A stretch of 64,000 nt of DNA from UBA1351 sp964563505 (lineage in GTDB: Bacteria > Bacillota > Clostridia > Lachnospirales > Vallitaleaceae), in contig CAZLXW010000013.1 in the NCBI GenBank assembly GCA_964563505.1, forward strand, positions 1 to 64,000, given 5' to 3'. Every line of letters starts with the position of its first letter. The stretch's first letter is position 1. Below the pieces are notes generated by a model. That model was not told the origin of the DNA. It saw only the letters and a list, made by a program, of their open reading frames with translations, and did not search any database. Below, piece by piece: positions 1-8,654 of the stretch. The position numbers and the translations under genes were made by a program.

Positions 1-375
1 AATATTGAATACTGGATGCTTAACAGAAGTATATATGATACTCAAGGAATAGTAAACATGCATAATTGGTGGATGGAGATACTAGTTGGATATGGAATAA
101 TTGTTTTTATAATGTATATTATTTTCTTTTGTAAGCTGCTTATACATTTAATTAAAAAATATAAATTGTCAAGAAATAGGATAGACTATTCAGTTTCTTT
201 AGGGATGATTTTTTCAATGACAGGATTTATAATTGGCAGTACTAGCTCTAGTTCAAATCTTAATAGTGAATGGCTCTGGGTTTTTTGGGCGATCGTAATA
301 GCATATCAAGGTATAGAAATAAACAGTTTGGACTATTCATATGAAAAAGAATGTCAAATTAAAATATCAAACTAA
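1..375 (+). CDS. O-antigen polymerase/ligase-like membrane protein, C-terminal part (5' end outside window)
   Basis: The frame is open from the first base, so this is the tail of a larger gene and the first ATG (16) is probably internal. The visible 125 residues contain an HNWWMEILVGYGI stretch followed by a hydrophobic helix, and a second hydrophobic segment near the end. His-Asn before a Glu and an aromatic/glycine-rich helix is typical of Wzy/WaaL-type O-antigen polymerases and ligases, which join or transfer lipid-linked sugar repeats at the outer face of the membrane. The next gene is a nucleotide-sugar enzyme whose ribosome site overlaps this stop codon, so they are probably one operon. 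The family call rests on a short tail only. Confidence 0.6.
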   Translation, partial: NIEYWMLNRSIYDTQGIVNMHNWWMEILVGYGIIVFIMYIIFFCKLLIHLIKKYKLSRNRIDYSVSLGMIFSMTGFIIGSTSSSSNLNSEWLWVFWAIVIAYQGIEINSLDYSYEKECQIKISN

Positions 376-388
376 GGAGATGCAGAAT

Positions 389-1411
389 ATGTTTAAAAAT
401 AAAACTTTACTAATTACTGGTGGAACAGGATCTTTTGGAAACGCGGTAATGCAAAGATTCCTACATACAGATGTTAAAGAAATACGTATCTTTTCTCGTG
501 ATGAAAAGAAACAGGATGATATGAGAAAACTGTACAAAGATGATAAGTTGAAATTTTATATTGGGGATGTTAGAGATTTAGCAAGTGTAAAAAACGCTAT
601 GCATGATGTTGACTATGTATTCCATGCTGCAGCATTAAAGCAAGTTCCATCATGTGAGTTCTTTCCACTGGAAGCGGTAAAAACTAATGTAGTAGGAACA
701 GATAATGTTCTTACTGGTGCAATTGAAATGGGAATAAAAAAAGTAATTTGTCTGTCTACAGATAAAGCAGCTTATCCTATCAACGCAATGGGAATTTCGA
801 AAGCTATGATGGAGAAAGTATTTGTAGCAAAAGCTAGAACTGTAAATCCAGAAAGAACACTTATATGTGGAACGAGATATGGAAATGTAATGGCATCCAG
901 AGGGTCGGTAATTCCTTTATTTATCGAGCAAATAAAAAATGGACAACCATTAACAATTACAGATCCTAACATGACAAGGTTCTTAATGAGCTTAGAGGAA
1001 GCTGTAGAGCTTGTAGTATTCGCATTTCAAAATGCTGAAGCGGGCGATATTATGGTTCAAAAAGCACCGGCATCTACAATTGGTGATTTGGCCCAAGCAG
1101 TAAAAGAACTTTTTAATGCTGAAAATGAAATTAAGATTATCGGGACTCGTCACGGAGAAAAACTGTACGAAACTCTTCTTACAAAAGAAGAACATGTAGG
1201 AGCGCAGGATATGGGTGGTTTTTATAGAGTTCCTGCTGATAAGAGAGATCTTAACTACGATAAATATTTTGTAGAAGGAAACCAAGAACTTCAAGAAGTA
1301 GAAGACTATAACTCTCATAACACAGAAAGACTCAATGTAGAGCAAATAAAAGAGAAGTTATTGAATCTTGATTATATAAAAGAAGAGTTAATGAACTGGG
1401 AGGCGAGATAA
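389..1411 (+). CDS. UDP-GlcNAc 4,6-dehydratase / 5-epimerase (FnlA / CapE / WbvB family)
   Basis: Extended short-chain dehydrogenase of 340 residues. The N-terminus carries the NAD(P)-binding TGGTGSFG motif, and the LSTDKAAYPINAMGISK segment has the Met-x-x-x-Lys arrangement where ordinary SDRs have Tyr-x-x-x-Lys; I recall this replacement from the CapE group. The family removes water from UDP-GlcNAc and inverts C5, the first step towards UDP-activated L-FucNAc or L-QuiNAc. ATG 389 has an AAGGAGA site at 373-379; the longer open frame from 341 overlaps the upstream gene and has no such site. The stop overlaps the start of the next gene, so translation is probably coupled. A terminal LNWEAR-like end and length are normal for the family. 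Confidence 0.85.
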   Translation: MFKNKTLLITGGTGSFGNAVMQRFLHTDVKEIRIFSRDEKKQDDMRKLYKDDKLKFYIGDVRDLASVKNAMHDVDYVFHAAALKQVPSCEFFPLEAVKTNVVGTDNVLTGAIEMGIKKVICLSTDKAAYPINAMGISKAMMEKVFVAKARTVNPERTLICGTRYGNVMASRGSVIPLFIEQIKNGQPLTITDPNMTRFLMSLEEAVELVVFAFQNAEAGDIMVQKAPASTIGDLAQAVKELFNAENEIKIIGTRHGEKLYETLLTKEEHVGAQDMGGFYRVPADKRDLNYDKYFVEGNQELQEVEDYNSHNTERLNVEQIKEKLLNLDYIKEELMNWEAR

Positions 1412-2265
1412 TGAAGGTCTTAGTTCTAGGTGGAACAGGTATGGCGGGCCATACAATTTCAATGTATTTTAAAGAAGCAGGACATGATGTTACTGCTTTT
1501 AGTCGTAGTAAAGTGGAATATTGTAACAACATAAATGGAGATATTACAGACTTCCCAAATCTTAAGAAGATTATTATTGAAGGTCAGTACGATGCAGTAA
1601 TTAATGCTATCGGAATTTTAAATCAAGATGCAGAAGACAATAAGTCAAATGCAGTGTTATTAAATAGCTATTTACCACACTTTTTAAGCGATACAACTAA
1701 AGATATGAAGACAAAAATTATCCATATGAGTACTGACTGTGTGTTTTCAGGAAAAACGGGTGGCTATTCAGAGACGTCTTTCAGAGACGGTGAAACTTTT
1801 TATGATAGATCAAAAGCATTAGGAGAATTAGAAAATAATAAAGACCTCACCTTTAGGAATTCAATTATTGGTCCTGATATGAGTGAAAGAGGAATAGGAC
1901 TTTTCAATTGGTTTATGAAACAAGAAGGTCAAATCAATGGTTTTACTAAAGCTATATGGACAGGTGTAACGACATTAACCCTAGCAAAGGCTATGGAGCA
2001 AGCATTAAGAGAAAACCTAACTGGTCTTTATAACTTAGTAAATAATGAGACCATTAGCAAATATGAATTACTTAAGCTATTTAATAAATACATGAAAAAT
2101 AATGAAATCAAGATTGTACCAAGTGACAATCTTTCGCTTGATAAGTCTTTAATTAATAATAGAACGGACTTTTCATTTCAAGTACCTAGCTATGAAACGA
2201 TGGTAGTTGGGATGAAAGAATGGATTGATAATCATAGTGAGTTCTATCCACATTATTTTAAATAG
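1411..2265 (+). CDS. RmlD-like NAD(P)-dependent sugar reductase lacking the CapF/FnlB cupin domain
   Basis: A 284-residue SDR with an N-terminal LVLGGTGMAGHTIS nucleotide-binding loop, an HMSTDCVFSGKTGGY segment and a YDRSKALGE segment supplying the Tyr-x-x-x-Lys pair. It should reduce the 4-keto sugar made by the preceding enzyme. CapF/FnlB/WbjC of the L-FucNAc pathway are about 370 residues because they end in a cupin domain needed for C3 epimerisation; this protein stops where that domain would start. That matches better the shorter WbvR reductase of the UDP-L-RhaNAc/L-QuiNAc route. The start ATG overlaps the upstream TAA region and the GGGAGGCGAG site lies directly upstream. Confidence 0.75.
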   Translation: MKVLVLGGTGMAGHTISMYFKEAGHDVTAFSRSKVEYCNNINGDITDFPNLKKIIIEGQYDAVINAIGILNQDAEDNKSNAVLLNSYLPHFLSDTTKDMKTKIIHMSTDCVFSGKTGGYSETSFRDGETFYDRSKALGELENNKDLTFRNSIIGPDMSERGIGLFNWFMKQEGQINGFTKAIWTGVTTLTLAKAMEQALRENLTGLYNLVNNETISKYELLKLFNKYMKNNEIKIVPSDNLSLDKSLINNRTDFSFQVPSYETMVVGMKEWIDNHSEFYPHYFK

Positions 2266-2277
2266 GGGGCAAGTGTA

Positions 2278-3405
2278 ATGAAGAAGTTAAAATTAATGAC
2301 AATAGTGGGTACTCGCCCTGAGATTATAAAACTTTCTGAAGTTATAAAAAAGAGTGATAAATATTTTGACCATATACTTGTTCATACAGGTCAAAACTAT
2401 GATTACACATTAAATCAAGTATTTTTCGAAAATTTAGGGATAAGAGAACCAAATTTTTATCTCAATGTAGTTGGAGACAATTTAGGTCAAACCATGGGAA
2501 ATGTATTGGCTAAATCATACGAAATCATGGTTCAAGAACAACCGGATGCAATACTTGTACTTGGAGATACCAATTCTTGTCTAAGTGTAATTTCTGCTAA
2601 GAGACTTAAGATTCCGATTTTCCACATGGAAGCAGGAAATAGATGCTTTGATGAAAACCTTCCTGAGGAGATTAATAGAAGAATCGTTGATCATACAAGT
2701 GATGTTAATTTATGTTACACAGAACATGCTAGGAACTATTTAAATTGGGAAGGCGTTCCAAAGGAGCGTACTTACGTAGTGGGATCGCCAATGGCTGAAG
2801 TTTTAAAAGTTAATAAGGAGAAAATTGATAACAGCAAAGTTCTTGAAACCCTAGAATTAGAAAAAGGAAAATATATTTTGTTATCGGCTCACCGAGAAGA
2901 AAACATAGATAATGAAGAAAATTTTATGGCTTTAATGAATGCTGTGAATGCTATGGCTGAAAATTATAATCTACCTGTTATATATAGCACTCATCCAAGA
3001 AGTAAGAAATTTATAGAACAAAGAGGATTTAAATTTCATACAAATGTTATAAGCCTGCAGCCTTTTGGATTTGCTGACTATAACCATCTTCAACAAAATG
3101 CATTTTGTGTAGTGTCTGACAGTGGGACCATTGCAGAAGAAGCTTCATATTTTAAGTTTCCAGCGGTGTCTGTGAGAACTAGTACAGAAAGACCAGAAGC
3201 ATTGGATAAGGGAAATATGGTTATTGGAAGCATTACTACTGAACAAGTCCTTCAAGCTGTTGATATGGCAGTAGAGATGAATGCTCAAGGAGACTTGGGT
3301 GAAGACGTACCAAACTATGTGGACGAGAATGTAAGTACTAAGGTGGTTAAATTAATTCAAAGTTATACAGGGATAGTAAATAAGATGGTGTGGAGGAAAT
3401 CATGA
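2278..3405 (+). CDS. UDP-HexNAc 2-epimerase (WecB / CapG / WbvD family)
   Basis: A 375-residue member of the non-hydrolysing UDP-GlcNAc 2-epimerase family. The family landmarks are visible in order: TIVGTRPEIIKLSEVI at the N-terminus, HTGQNYD, LVLGDTNS, HMEAGNRCFDENLPEEINRRIVDH, SAHREENID, and SDSGTIAEEA near the C-terminus. In this context it would invert C2 of the 6-deoxy-L-sugar made by the two preceding enzymes, giving UDP-L-FucNAc or UDP-L-QuiNAc for the glycosyltransferase downstream. It lies 12 bases after the reductase and overlaps the next gene by 4 bases. A housekeeping WecB/MnaA role (UDP-ManNAc) is possible but less likely given the neighbours. Confidence 0.85.
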   Translation: MKKLKLMTIVGTRPEIIKLSEVIKKSDKYFDHILVHTGQNYDYTLNQVFFENLGIREPNFYLNVVGDNLGQTMGNVLAKSYEIMVQEQPDAILVLGDTNSCLSVISAKRLKIPIFHMEAGNRCFDENLPEEINRRIVDHTSDVNLCYTEHARNYLNWEGVPKERTYVVGSPMAEVLKVNKEKIDNSKVLETLELEKGKYILLSAHREENIDNEENFMALMNAVNAMAENYNLPVIYSTHPRSKKFIEQRGFKFHTNVISLQPFGFADYNHLQQNAFCVVSDSGTIAEEASYFKFPAVSVRTSTERPEALDKGNMVIGSITTEQVLQAVDMAVEMNAQGDLGEDVPNYVDENVSTKVVKLIQSYTGIVNKMVWRKS

Positions 3406-4703
3406 AAAAAGCACTTATAATTTTAGGCAATTATTCTCCAAATCCATCATCAGTTTCAAATTGCATGAATCCGTTAATAAAAAAACTATCAGAAACATAT
3501 ATAATTGATGTTATTACTGATAGAAAAAGAGTTGACGTCCCTGAGTGTGAAATAAAAAATAATGTTAGTGTCTATAGAGTAGATGATTATAGGATAATGA
3601 ATACCATTTATTCAAATGAATTAAATAAAATTAATTCCTCGTATCCATTAAGGAAGATAACTAAATTATTTACAACTATTTTAAAAACAGCATACTATAT
3701 TCGATATGTTATGCTTGCAAAAGAACAAGGCACTGCTGGGTGGGAAAAAAGAAGAGTACTGGATAAAATAGTAGAACTAGATAAAAAAAACAAATATGAT
3801 ATTATAATCTCTGCATCACAACCATTTCAAAGTCATTATATCGCTGAACAGTTTAAATATATTAAAGGAGATAATTTGAAATGGATAGTCTTTCAATTTG
3901 ACCCGTTTACATTCAATGACGAAATTAAAGTAAGTAGAAGACGCCGAAAGAAAATGTATATTGATGAAAAAAGAATATTATCAAAATGCGATGCTGTTTT
4001 ATTAACACCAGAACTATATGAGTACTATAAGAAAAAGAATTATATTGAGATTACTTCGAAGTTCAGTTTATTGCCTTTTGCAAATCTCGAGCCAGTAGAA
4101 TTTAATTCTACAAAAGTAAGTAAAAATTATATGTTAGAAAACAAAATAAATTGTCTTTTCACAGGTCGATTATATGGGGATATAAGAAATCCTAAAAAAG
4201 TATTAGATGTATTTTCTAAGTTAGATAACGAAATACATTTAGTGATGATGACAAACTTTTCAATTAATGAGATGAAGGAATGGTCTCCAAATGAGTATTT
4301 GCCATCCATAATCCCTTTTCAAAATAGAGATACAGCATTGTATAATTTATTATGCGCAGATATTTTGGTTAATATTGGGAACACCGTGGAACATCAAGTA
4401 CCAGGTAAAGTATTTGAGTATATGAGCACTGGAAAACCAATTATACATTTTTCGAAAATACCAAATGATCCGGCACTTAAGTATTTAAAACGATATCCGA
4501 AGATATTTGTTGTAAACGAATGGGAAATGGATGAAATAGATTACAAGAAAAAACTAGACCAATTTTGCAAAGATAATCACAAGCAAAAATTAACATTTGA
4601 AAATGTTAATAGGGCTTTAGGCGAATATTCGGGAGAAGCAGTACAAGGTAAATTTATAAATATTATAAATGAAATGTTGGGAGAAAAACAAAGCAATGAA
4701 TAA
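3402..4703 (+). CDS. glycosyltransferase, GT4-like (WbuB-like)
   Basis: A 434-residue protein with a glycosyltransferase-B style C-terminal half: LFTGRLYG opening the donor-binding domain, then LLCADILVNIGN and VPGKVFEYMSTGKPIIHF, the usual nucleotide-sugar site with Glu in the FEYMSTGKP loop. The N-terminal half shows the NYSPNPSSVSNCMNPLIKKL acceptor-domain opening. It follows directly the three L-sugar enzymes, where FucNAc/QuiNAc transferases usually sit, so the L-sugar is the expected donor; that is inference. ATG 3402 is chosen because of the TGGAGGAAATC site; it overlaps the epimerase stop by 4 bases. Confidence 0.7.
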   Translation: MKKALIILGNYSPNPSSVSNCMNPLIKKLSETYIIDVITDRKRVDVPECEIKNNVSVYRVDDYRIMNTIYSNELNKINSSYPLRKITKLFTTILKTAYYIRYVMLAKEQGTAGWEKRRVLDKIVELDKKNKYDIIISASQPFQSHYIAEQFKYIKGDNLKWIVFQFDPFTFNDEIKVSRRRRKKMYIDEKRILSKCDAVLLTPELYEYYKKKNYIEITSKFSLLPFANLEPVEFNSTKVSKNYMLENKINCLFTGRLYGDIRNPKKVLDVFSKLDNEIHLVMMTNFSINEMKEWSPNEYLPSIIPFQNRDTALYNLLCADILVNIGNTVEHQVPGKVFEYMSTGKPIIHFSKIPNDPALKYLKRYPKIFVVNEWEMDEIDYKKKLDQFCKDNHKQKLTFENVNRALGEYSGEAVQGKFINIINEMLGEKQSNE

Positions 4704-6207
4704 AAGCAAACAAAGCATATTGACCGCAATTAGCGCAATTATTTTAACTCTTTTAAACGGAATATTCGCCCTAGTTATAACAAAAATGGTTATTATAAAA
4801 TATGGTTCTGATTTTAACGGTCTAAATTCTACTGCTAGTCAATTTATCAGCATGTTACTAATTATTGAAGGTGGATTTACAATTGCAACTAATGTTGCAT
4901 TATTTAAACCTATCGCGTCAAATAATCAGCAAGCTATAAACAAAATTTTATCAGCTACTCGAAAAATATTTAATAAAATAGGGGTATCATTTTTTCTTAT
5001 AGGAACAAGTGTCTCGATTGTATATGCATTAATAATAAATAGTGACTTGTCTCCAATAATTTCATTTTTAGTATTTTTTATGACAATAATTTCTACAGCA
5101 TTCAATTTATCTTATGCTACAAAATACAGAATACTGTTACAGTCTGAAAATAAAGAGTATATTTTAAATAGCATACAAATTGCAACATTAATAATAAGCC
5201 AGGTATTAATTTTAGTTACGATTTTTGTTAATGGACACATGTTATTAGTAAGATTATCTACAATGTTAGGAGCAATAATTAACAGTTTGTTAATTGCAAA
5301 TATATCCAAGAAAAGATATGAGTATATAAATTTTAAAGAAGAACCAGATTTTGATTCAATTAGTGGTACTAAAGATATTTTCATTCAGAAAATAACCAGT
5401 ATGATTTATTCGACAATACCTATTTTATTTATCTCAGGTACAGTTGGAACTATTTACGCGAGCGTATATGTAGTTTATAACAATGTTTTTAGGTTGCTTA
5501 AAAGTGTCATTTATGCGTTTATAAATGCTCCAAGAATGGGGTTTGGTAAATTAATTGCTGAAAAAGAGCCTGAATATGTATTGAAAATTTTTTTACAATA
5601 TGAATTTATTGTAAATTATGTAATGTTTACGTTGCTGTCAACTACTGCTGTACTTATAATGCCTTTTATTAATTTATATACTGCTGGTATAACAGATGCA
5701 AACTATTATAATTGGATAATTGCTTTACTACTTATAGGTATAACTTTTTTTGAAATTATCCATATACCCAGTGGAAATATTATTAATATGGCAGGAAAAT
5801 TTAAAATAGGGAGAAAAATCCAATCTTTATCAAGTGTTTTTTTGATTATTATAATGATAATAGGCAATATGAAAATGGGATTTTATGGTATACTATTATC
5901 AGTTTTAGTAACGGCTATTTTACTGGCATTTCTTGAGATAATTTATATTCATAGCAAGTATTTTGTAGGTGCAATGCCTCATTTCTTAAAATTACTGGTC
6001 CCTAACTTAGTTGTTATTATACCCGTAATCTTGTTAGAAATAAAATATTTGCCACAAATACATTCATATGTAGAGTTTTTTATTGCAGGGATACTTTTAG
6101 TCACATTAAATGCAGTAATTTTAATAATTATAAACTATTTTATAAATAGAAATATTATGCTTGATGTAATGATGAGGTTTAATACAATAATTAAGAATAA
6201 GGTCTAA
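4696..6207 (+). CDS. Wzx-type oligosaccharide repeat-unit flippase (MOP superfamily)
   Basis: A 503-residue, strongly hydrophobic protein with about 12 predicted membrane helices spread over the whole length and short polar loops, the layout of polysaccharide flippases that move lipid-linked repeat units across the cytoplasmic membrane. It follows the glycosyltransferase with an 8-base overlap (ATG 4696 lies inside the upstream gene end). No signal peptide is needed. It closes the polysaccharide gene run; nothing after it belongs to that pathway. Specificity cannot be read from sequence. Confidence 0.8.
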   Translation: MNKSKQSILTAISAIILTLLNGIFALVITKMVIIKYGSDFNGLNSTASQFISMLLIIEGGFTIATNVALFKPIASNNQQAINKILSATRKIFNKIGVSFFLIGTSVSIVYALIINSDLSPIISFLVFFMTIISTAFNLSYATKYRILLQSENKEYILNSIQIATLIISQVLILVTIFVNGHMLLVRLSTMLGAIINSLLIANISKKRYEYINFKEEPDFDSISGTKDIFIQKITSMIYSTIPILFISGTVGTIYASVYVVYNNVFRLLKSVIYAFINAPRMGFGKLIAEKEPEYVLKIFLQYEFIVNYVMFTLLSTTAVLIMPFINLYTAGITDANYYNWIIALLLIGITFFEIIHIPSGNIINMAGKFKIGRKIQSLSSVFLIIIMIIGNMKMGFYGILLSVLVTAILLAFLEIIYIHSKYFVGAMPHFLKLLVPNLVVIIPVILLEIKYLPQIHSYVEFFIAGILLVTLNAVILIIINYFINRNIMLDVMMRFNTIIKNKV

Positions 6208-6559
6208 CAAGGTTAAAAATTATAGGTTAGCTGAAAAGTACTTGAAAATATTTAGTACAAATTACCCTAAATAAGCAAAATTCACATAAAGTAATTAAGA
6301 AATTTGTTTCTTCAGTAATCACTCAAGTCACTAGAGAACCAACTCACCTATTCACATTACAAGTAGACACCCTAGAACGGGCATAGATAAATAGAGAACT
6401 GTGTCCGTTTTGTTTTTAGGTGGAGTTGTCGGAATATTCAGGGGAAATTTAGGAATGAACAGTGTTAGACAATTACTTATTGAGGGTGCAGTATTTATTT
6501 GAGTAATAGACATCAAAGAATGGGACATAAACAGACTTTAAAAGTAGGTGTAAAAAAAT
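6208..6559 (+). other. noncoding spacer between polysaccharide locus and accessory region
   Basis: About 350 bases without a gene. It holds no clear terminator for the polysaccharide operon. The only structure I see is the first copy of a diverged repeat at 6378-6446 (see the repeat entries). The abrupt change from polysaccharide genes to defence genes makes it a candidate left junction of an island, but no att site is recognisable. Confidence 0.5.
6378..6446 (+). repeat. diverged direct repeat, copy A
   Basis: Begins CGGGCAT and ends ATTCAGGGGAA, with a shared TTTTGTTTTTAGGTG-like core. It matches 6914-6975 at roughly 70 percent by eye with small gaps. The two copies flank the small membrane protein gene. 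Confidence 0.6.
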
Positions 6560-6913
6560 ATGTTAGCAAAAATAGGTTCAATATTATATTTAATAGCAGC
6601 AGTTTTACATTTTATAAATGGGCAGATGGCTCTACTTGGACTAACGGTCCTACTGGGGGTTATTACTTTTGGCTTAAGTGCATATATTAGTTATCTTCGG
6701 GTTAGCCCAGAGTTAAGAGAGTACAGAGAAACTGTTTATAAGATGGAAGCAGACGGAGCTAGCGATGATGAGATACTAGAGTTTATGGATCAAGAAACTG
6801 ATGTAGATGAAAGTAAATTGATAGACGCTCCTTTGTGGATGAATGTAGTGGTTATGTTAGGTGTAATAGCAAGTTTTGTATTATTTGGAATTGGGGTTAT
6901 AAGATTAATATAG
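6560..6913 (+). CDS. small three-helix membrane protein, function unknown
   Basis: Codes for 117 residues. Two hydrophobic stretches at about residues 4-22 and 25-48 form an N-terminal hairpin, an acidic soluble middle (MEADGASDDEILEFMDQETDVDES) follows, and a third helix at about 95-116 closes the protein. I recognise no family. ATG 6560 has only a weak AGTAGGTG site. The gene is boxed between two copies of a diverged repeat (6378-6446 and 6914-6975), which suggests it arrived or was duplicated as a cassette. It lies just upstream of CBASS genes, but no link between them is shown by the sequence. Confidence 0.6.
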   Translation: MLAKIGSILYLIAAVLHFINGQMALLGLTVLLGVITFGLSAYISYLRVSPELREYRETVYKMEADGASDDEILEFMDQETDVDESKLIDAPLWMNVVVMLGVIASFVLFGIGVIRLI

Positions 6914-6975
6914 CGGGCATTAGTGGATAAATTTGTCTATTTTGTTTTAGGTGAGTTTTGGAAGATTCAGGGGAA
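6914..6975 (+). repeat. diverged direct repeat, copy B
   Basis: Second copy of the element at 6378-6446. It starts at the base after the stop codon of the small membrane protein, again running from CGGGCAT to ATTCAGGGGAA. Confidence 0.6.
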
Positions 6976-7049
6976 GCAGTAAAGCAAGTGCCCAGGGTAA
7001 AGGTCTATGCCATTTTGTGAAGGTGAAATTTAAAAAGGGAGGAAAAATA

Positions 7050-7847
7050 ATGTCAATCAATTCATATTTAACGAATTTAGCAAGTGCGCTAGTATTATCT
7101 TCGAATGAAAAGACAAGTATAGGAACATCAATTGATACACTCTCAAGAAGATTAGATCTATACTTTAATAATGGGGAATTACATGAGCATTTTCAATTCG
7201 GATCGAGTACAAGAGGAACAATCTTGCCTAGAAAAGCAGATTCAGGATCAGATATAGATTATATGGTAGTCTTTAAGAATCCAAATAATTACAAGCCAGA
7301 TACTTTATTAGGATATCTTAGAAATTTCATGGAGAAGTATTATTCAACTTCTGAGATATATAGAGATAGTCCTACAATGGTGTTAGAACTAAATCATATT
7401 AAATTTGAATTAGTGCCAGCAAAACAAGACTATTATGGGAGCTTATCTATCCCGTCTAAATCAAATCTGCTTACTGAGTGGATGAGTACTGACCCAACAG
7501 GATTTAATAAAAAGCTTACTGATGCAAATACAAAAAACGGCTCAAAATTAAAACCTGTAATTCGTCTAATAAAGTACTGGAACCGAGGAAAATTAAGGGG
7601 CTATTATTCGTCCTATGCTTTAGAAGAATGGATCGTAGATAGATACACATATTTTCCAAAAAATTCAGTAAGAGAGTATGTATATGACATTGTTGAGTCC
7701 CTTTCATACAATTGGGATGACTCAGAAGCATTTAAGAGCAATCTAAATTCTTCAAAAGACATTATCAAAAAATGTAAAGAATGTGAGTCAAATGACATGC
7801 CATACACAGCTTTAAGTGAAATAAAAAAACTCTTTCCAGAAATGTAA
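7050..7847 (+). CDS. CBASS CD-NTase (SMODS-type cyclic oligonucleotide synthase)
   Basis: A 265-residue nucleotidyltransferase. The polymerase-beta-type signature is clear: FGSSTRGT at residues 50-57, then SGSDIDYMV with the two metal-binding Asp residues at 68 and 70, and a third acidic position in IKFELVPA (Glu120). This arrangement is that of the SMODS/CD-NTase family, which makes cyclic di- or trinucleotides on phage infection. The following gene encodes a four-helix membrane protein of the CBASS effector type. ATG 7050 is chosen because AGGGAGG lies at 7036-7042; the frame is open upstream to 6951 without a ribosome site. The product nucleotide cannot be inferred. Confidence 0.85.
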   Translation: MSINSYLTNLASALVLSSNEKTSIGTSIDTLSRRLDLYFNNGELHEHFQFGSSTRGTILPRKADSGSDIDYMVVFKNPNNYKPDTLLGYLRNFMEKYYSTSEIYRDSPTMVLELNHIKFELVPAKQDYYGSLSIPSKSNLLTEWMSTDPTGFNKKLTDANTKNGSKLKPVIRLIKYWNRGKLRGYYSSYALEEWIVDRYTYFPKNSVREYVYDIVESLSYNWDDSEAFKSNLNSSKDIIKKCKECESNDMPYTALSEIKKLFPEM

Positions 7848-7857
7848 TGGTGATATT

Positions 7858-8628
7858 ATGAGTAGAGAACGAATTGATTCTTTAGATAAGTATTATGAAC
7901 AACTAAACTTTCTTGATAGGCTTAGTAGTGCACTCTTCTGGCTAAATGCTTTGTTTTCAATATTAATATTTTTTTTGAAAGGGTACCCAGAGGTTAGAAC
8001 AGTTTTAACATACATTTTCATTATTAACACTGTTTTGTATTTTATTGCTGATAATTACCTTAGTATTTACTTAATACCTTCAGTAGAAGGTAAGAGGAGA
8101 GTACATCTTATTTCTAAGTCGCTTGATGTGCCCTTAGATAATGAGATGACTAATAAATACTACAACAACAATTTAGAGCCCTCAGTTTTGAAACTAGGAG
8201 CTCATATTTTTGAAAATTCTTTATTTGCAAAAGAAGTTACAATAAGAATGTGTTCACAGCAGAGAAAAAAGATACTATTGTATTCACTATTATGGGTTGG
8301 GGCCTTATTATTAAGAACGGTTAATCTAGAGTTTTTGGCTATTGTATCTCAGACCCTATTTGCCACAACTTTGCTAACTAAATGGTTGAAGTTGGAATTC
8401 TTGAGGAGTAAAAATGAGCAAATCTATCAATGCTTATATGATTTATTTTTGTTCCATAAAGAGAATAATGATGTGAAATTATCTGCAAAATTATTAGATT
8501 GTTTTGTTTCTTATGAAGCAGCTAAAGCATATTCAGGGATTAAACAATCATCTAAAATATTCTTCGAAATAAATAATAAATATACTGAAGAATGGGAGCA
8601 AATAAAAGAAAGGTTGGGCATAGATTAA
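7858..8628 (+). CDS. S-4TM family CBASS effector (pore-forming type)
   Basis: A 256-residue protein with four hydrophobic helices in two hairpins: about residues 22-42 and 46-72, then 139-155 and 159-183, separated by a charged cytosolic region. This is the S-4TM architecture (SMODS-associated 4TM), known as a CBASS effector thought to damage the inner membrane when it binds the second messenger. It starts 10 bases after the CD-NTase stop, so the two form one unit. No Cap2/Cap3 or HORMA/TRIP13 genes follow, so the system would be a minimal type I CBASS. Confidence 0.75.
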   Translation: MSRERIDSLDKYYEQLNFLDRLSSALFWLNALFSILIFFLKGYPEVRTVLTYIFIINTVLYFIADNYLSIYLIPSVEGKRRVHLISKSLDVPLDNEMTNKYYNNNLEPSVLKLGAHIFENSLFAKEVTIRMCSQQRKKILLYSLLWVGALLLRTVNLEFLAIVSQTLFATTLLTKWLKLEFLRSKNEQIYQCLYDLFLFHKENNDVKLSAKLLDCFVSYEAAKAYSGIKQSSKIFFEINNKYTEEWEQIKERLGID

Positions 8629-8654
8629 AAAATGAAAGGAGGCTTGTAACCATT

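Noticed and set aside
6499..6690. 63-residue frame overlapping the small membrane protein in another frame
   Set aside because: Low-complexity aromatic composition, no ribosome site, and the overlapping frame gives a sensible membrane protein.
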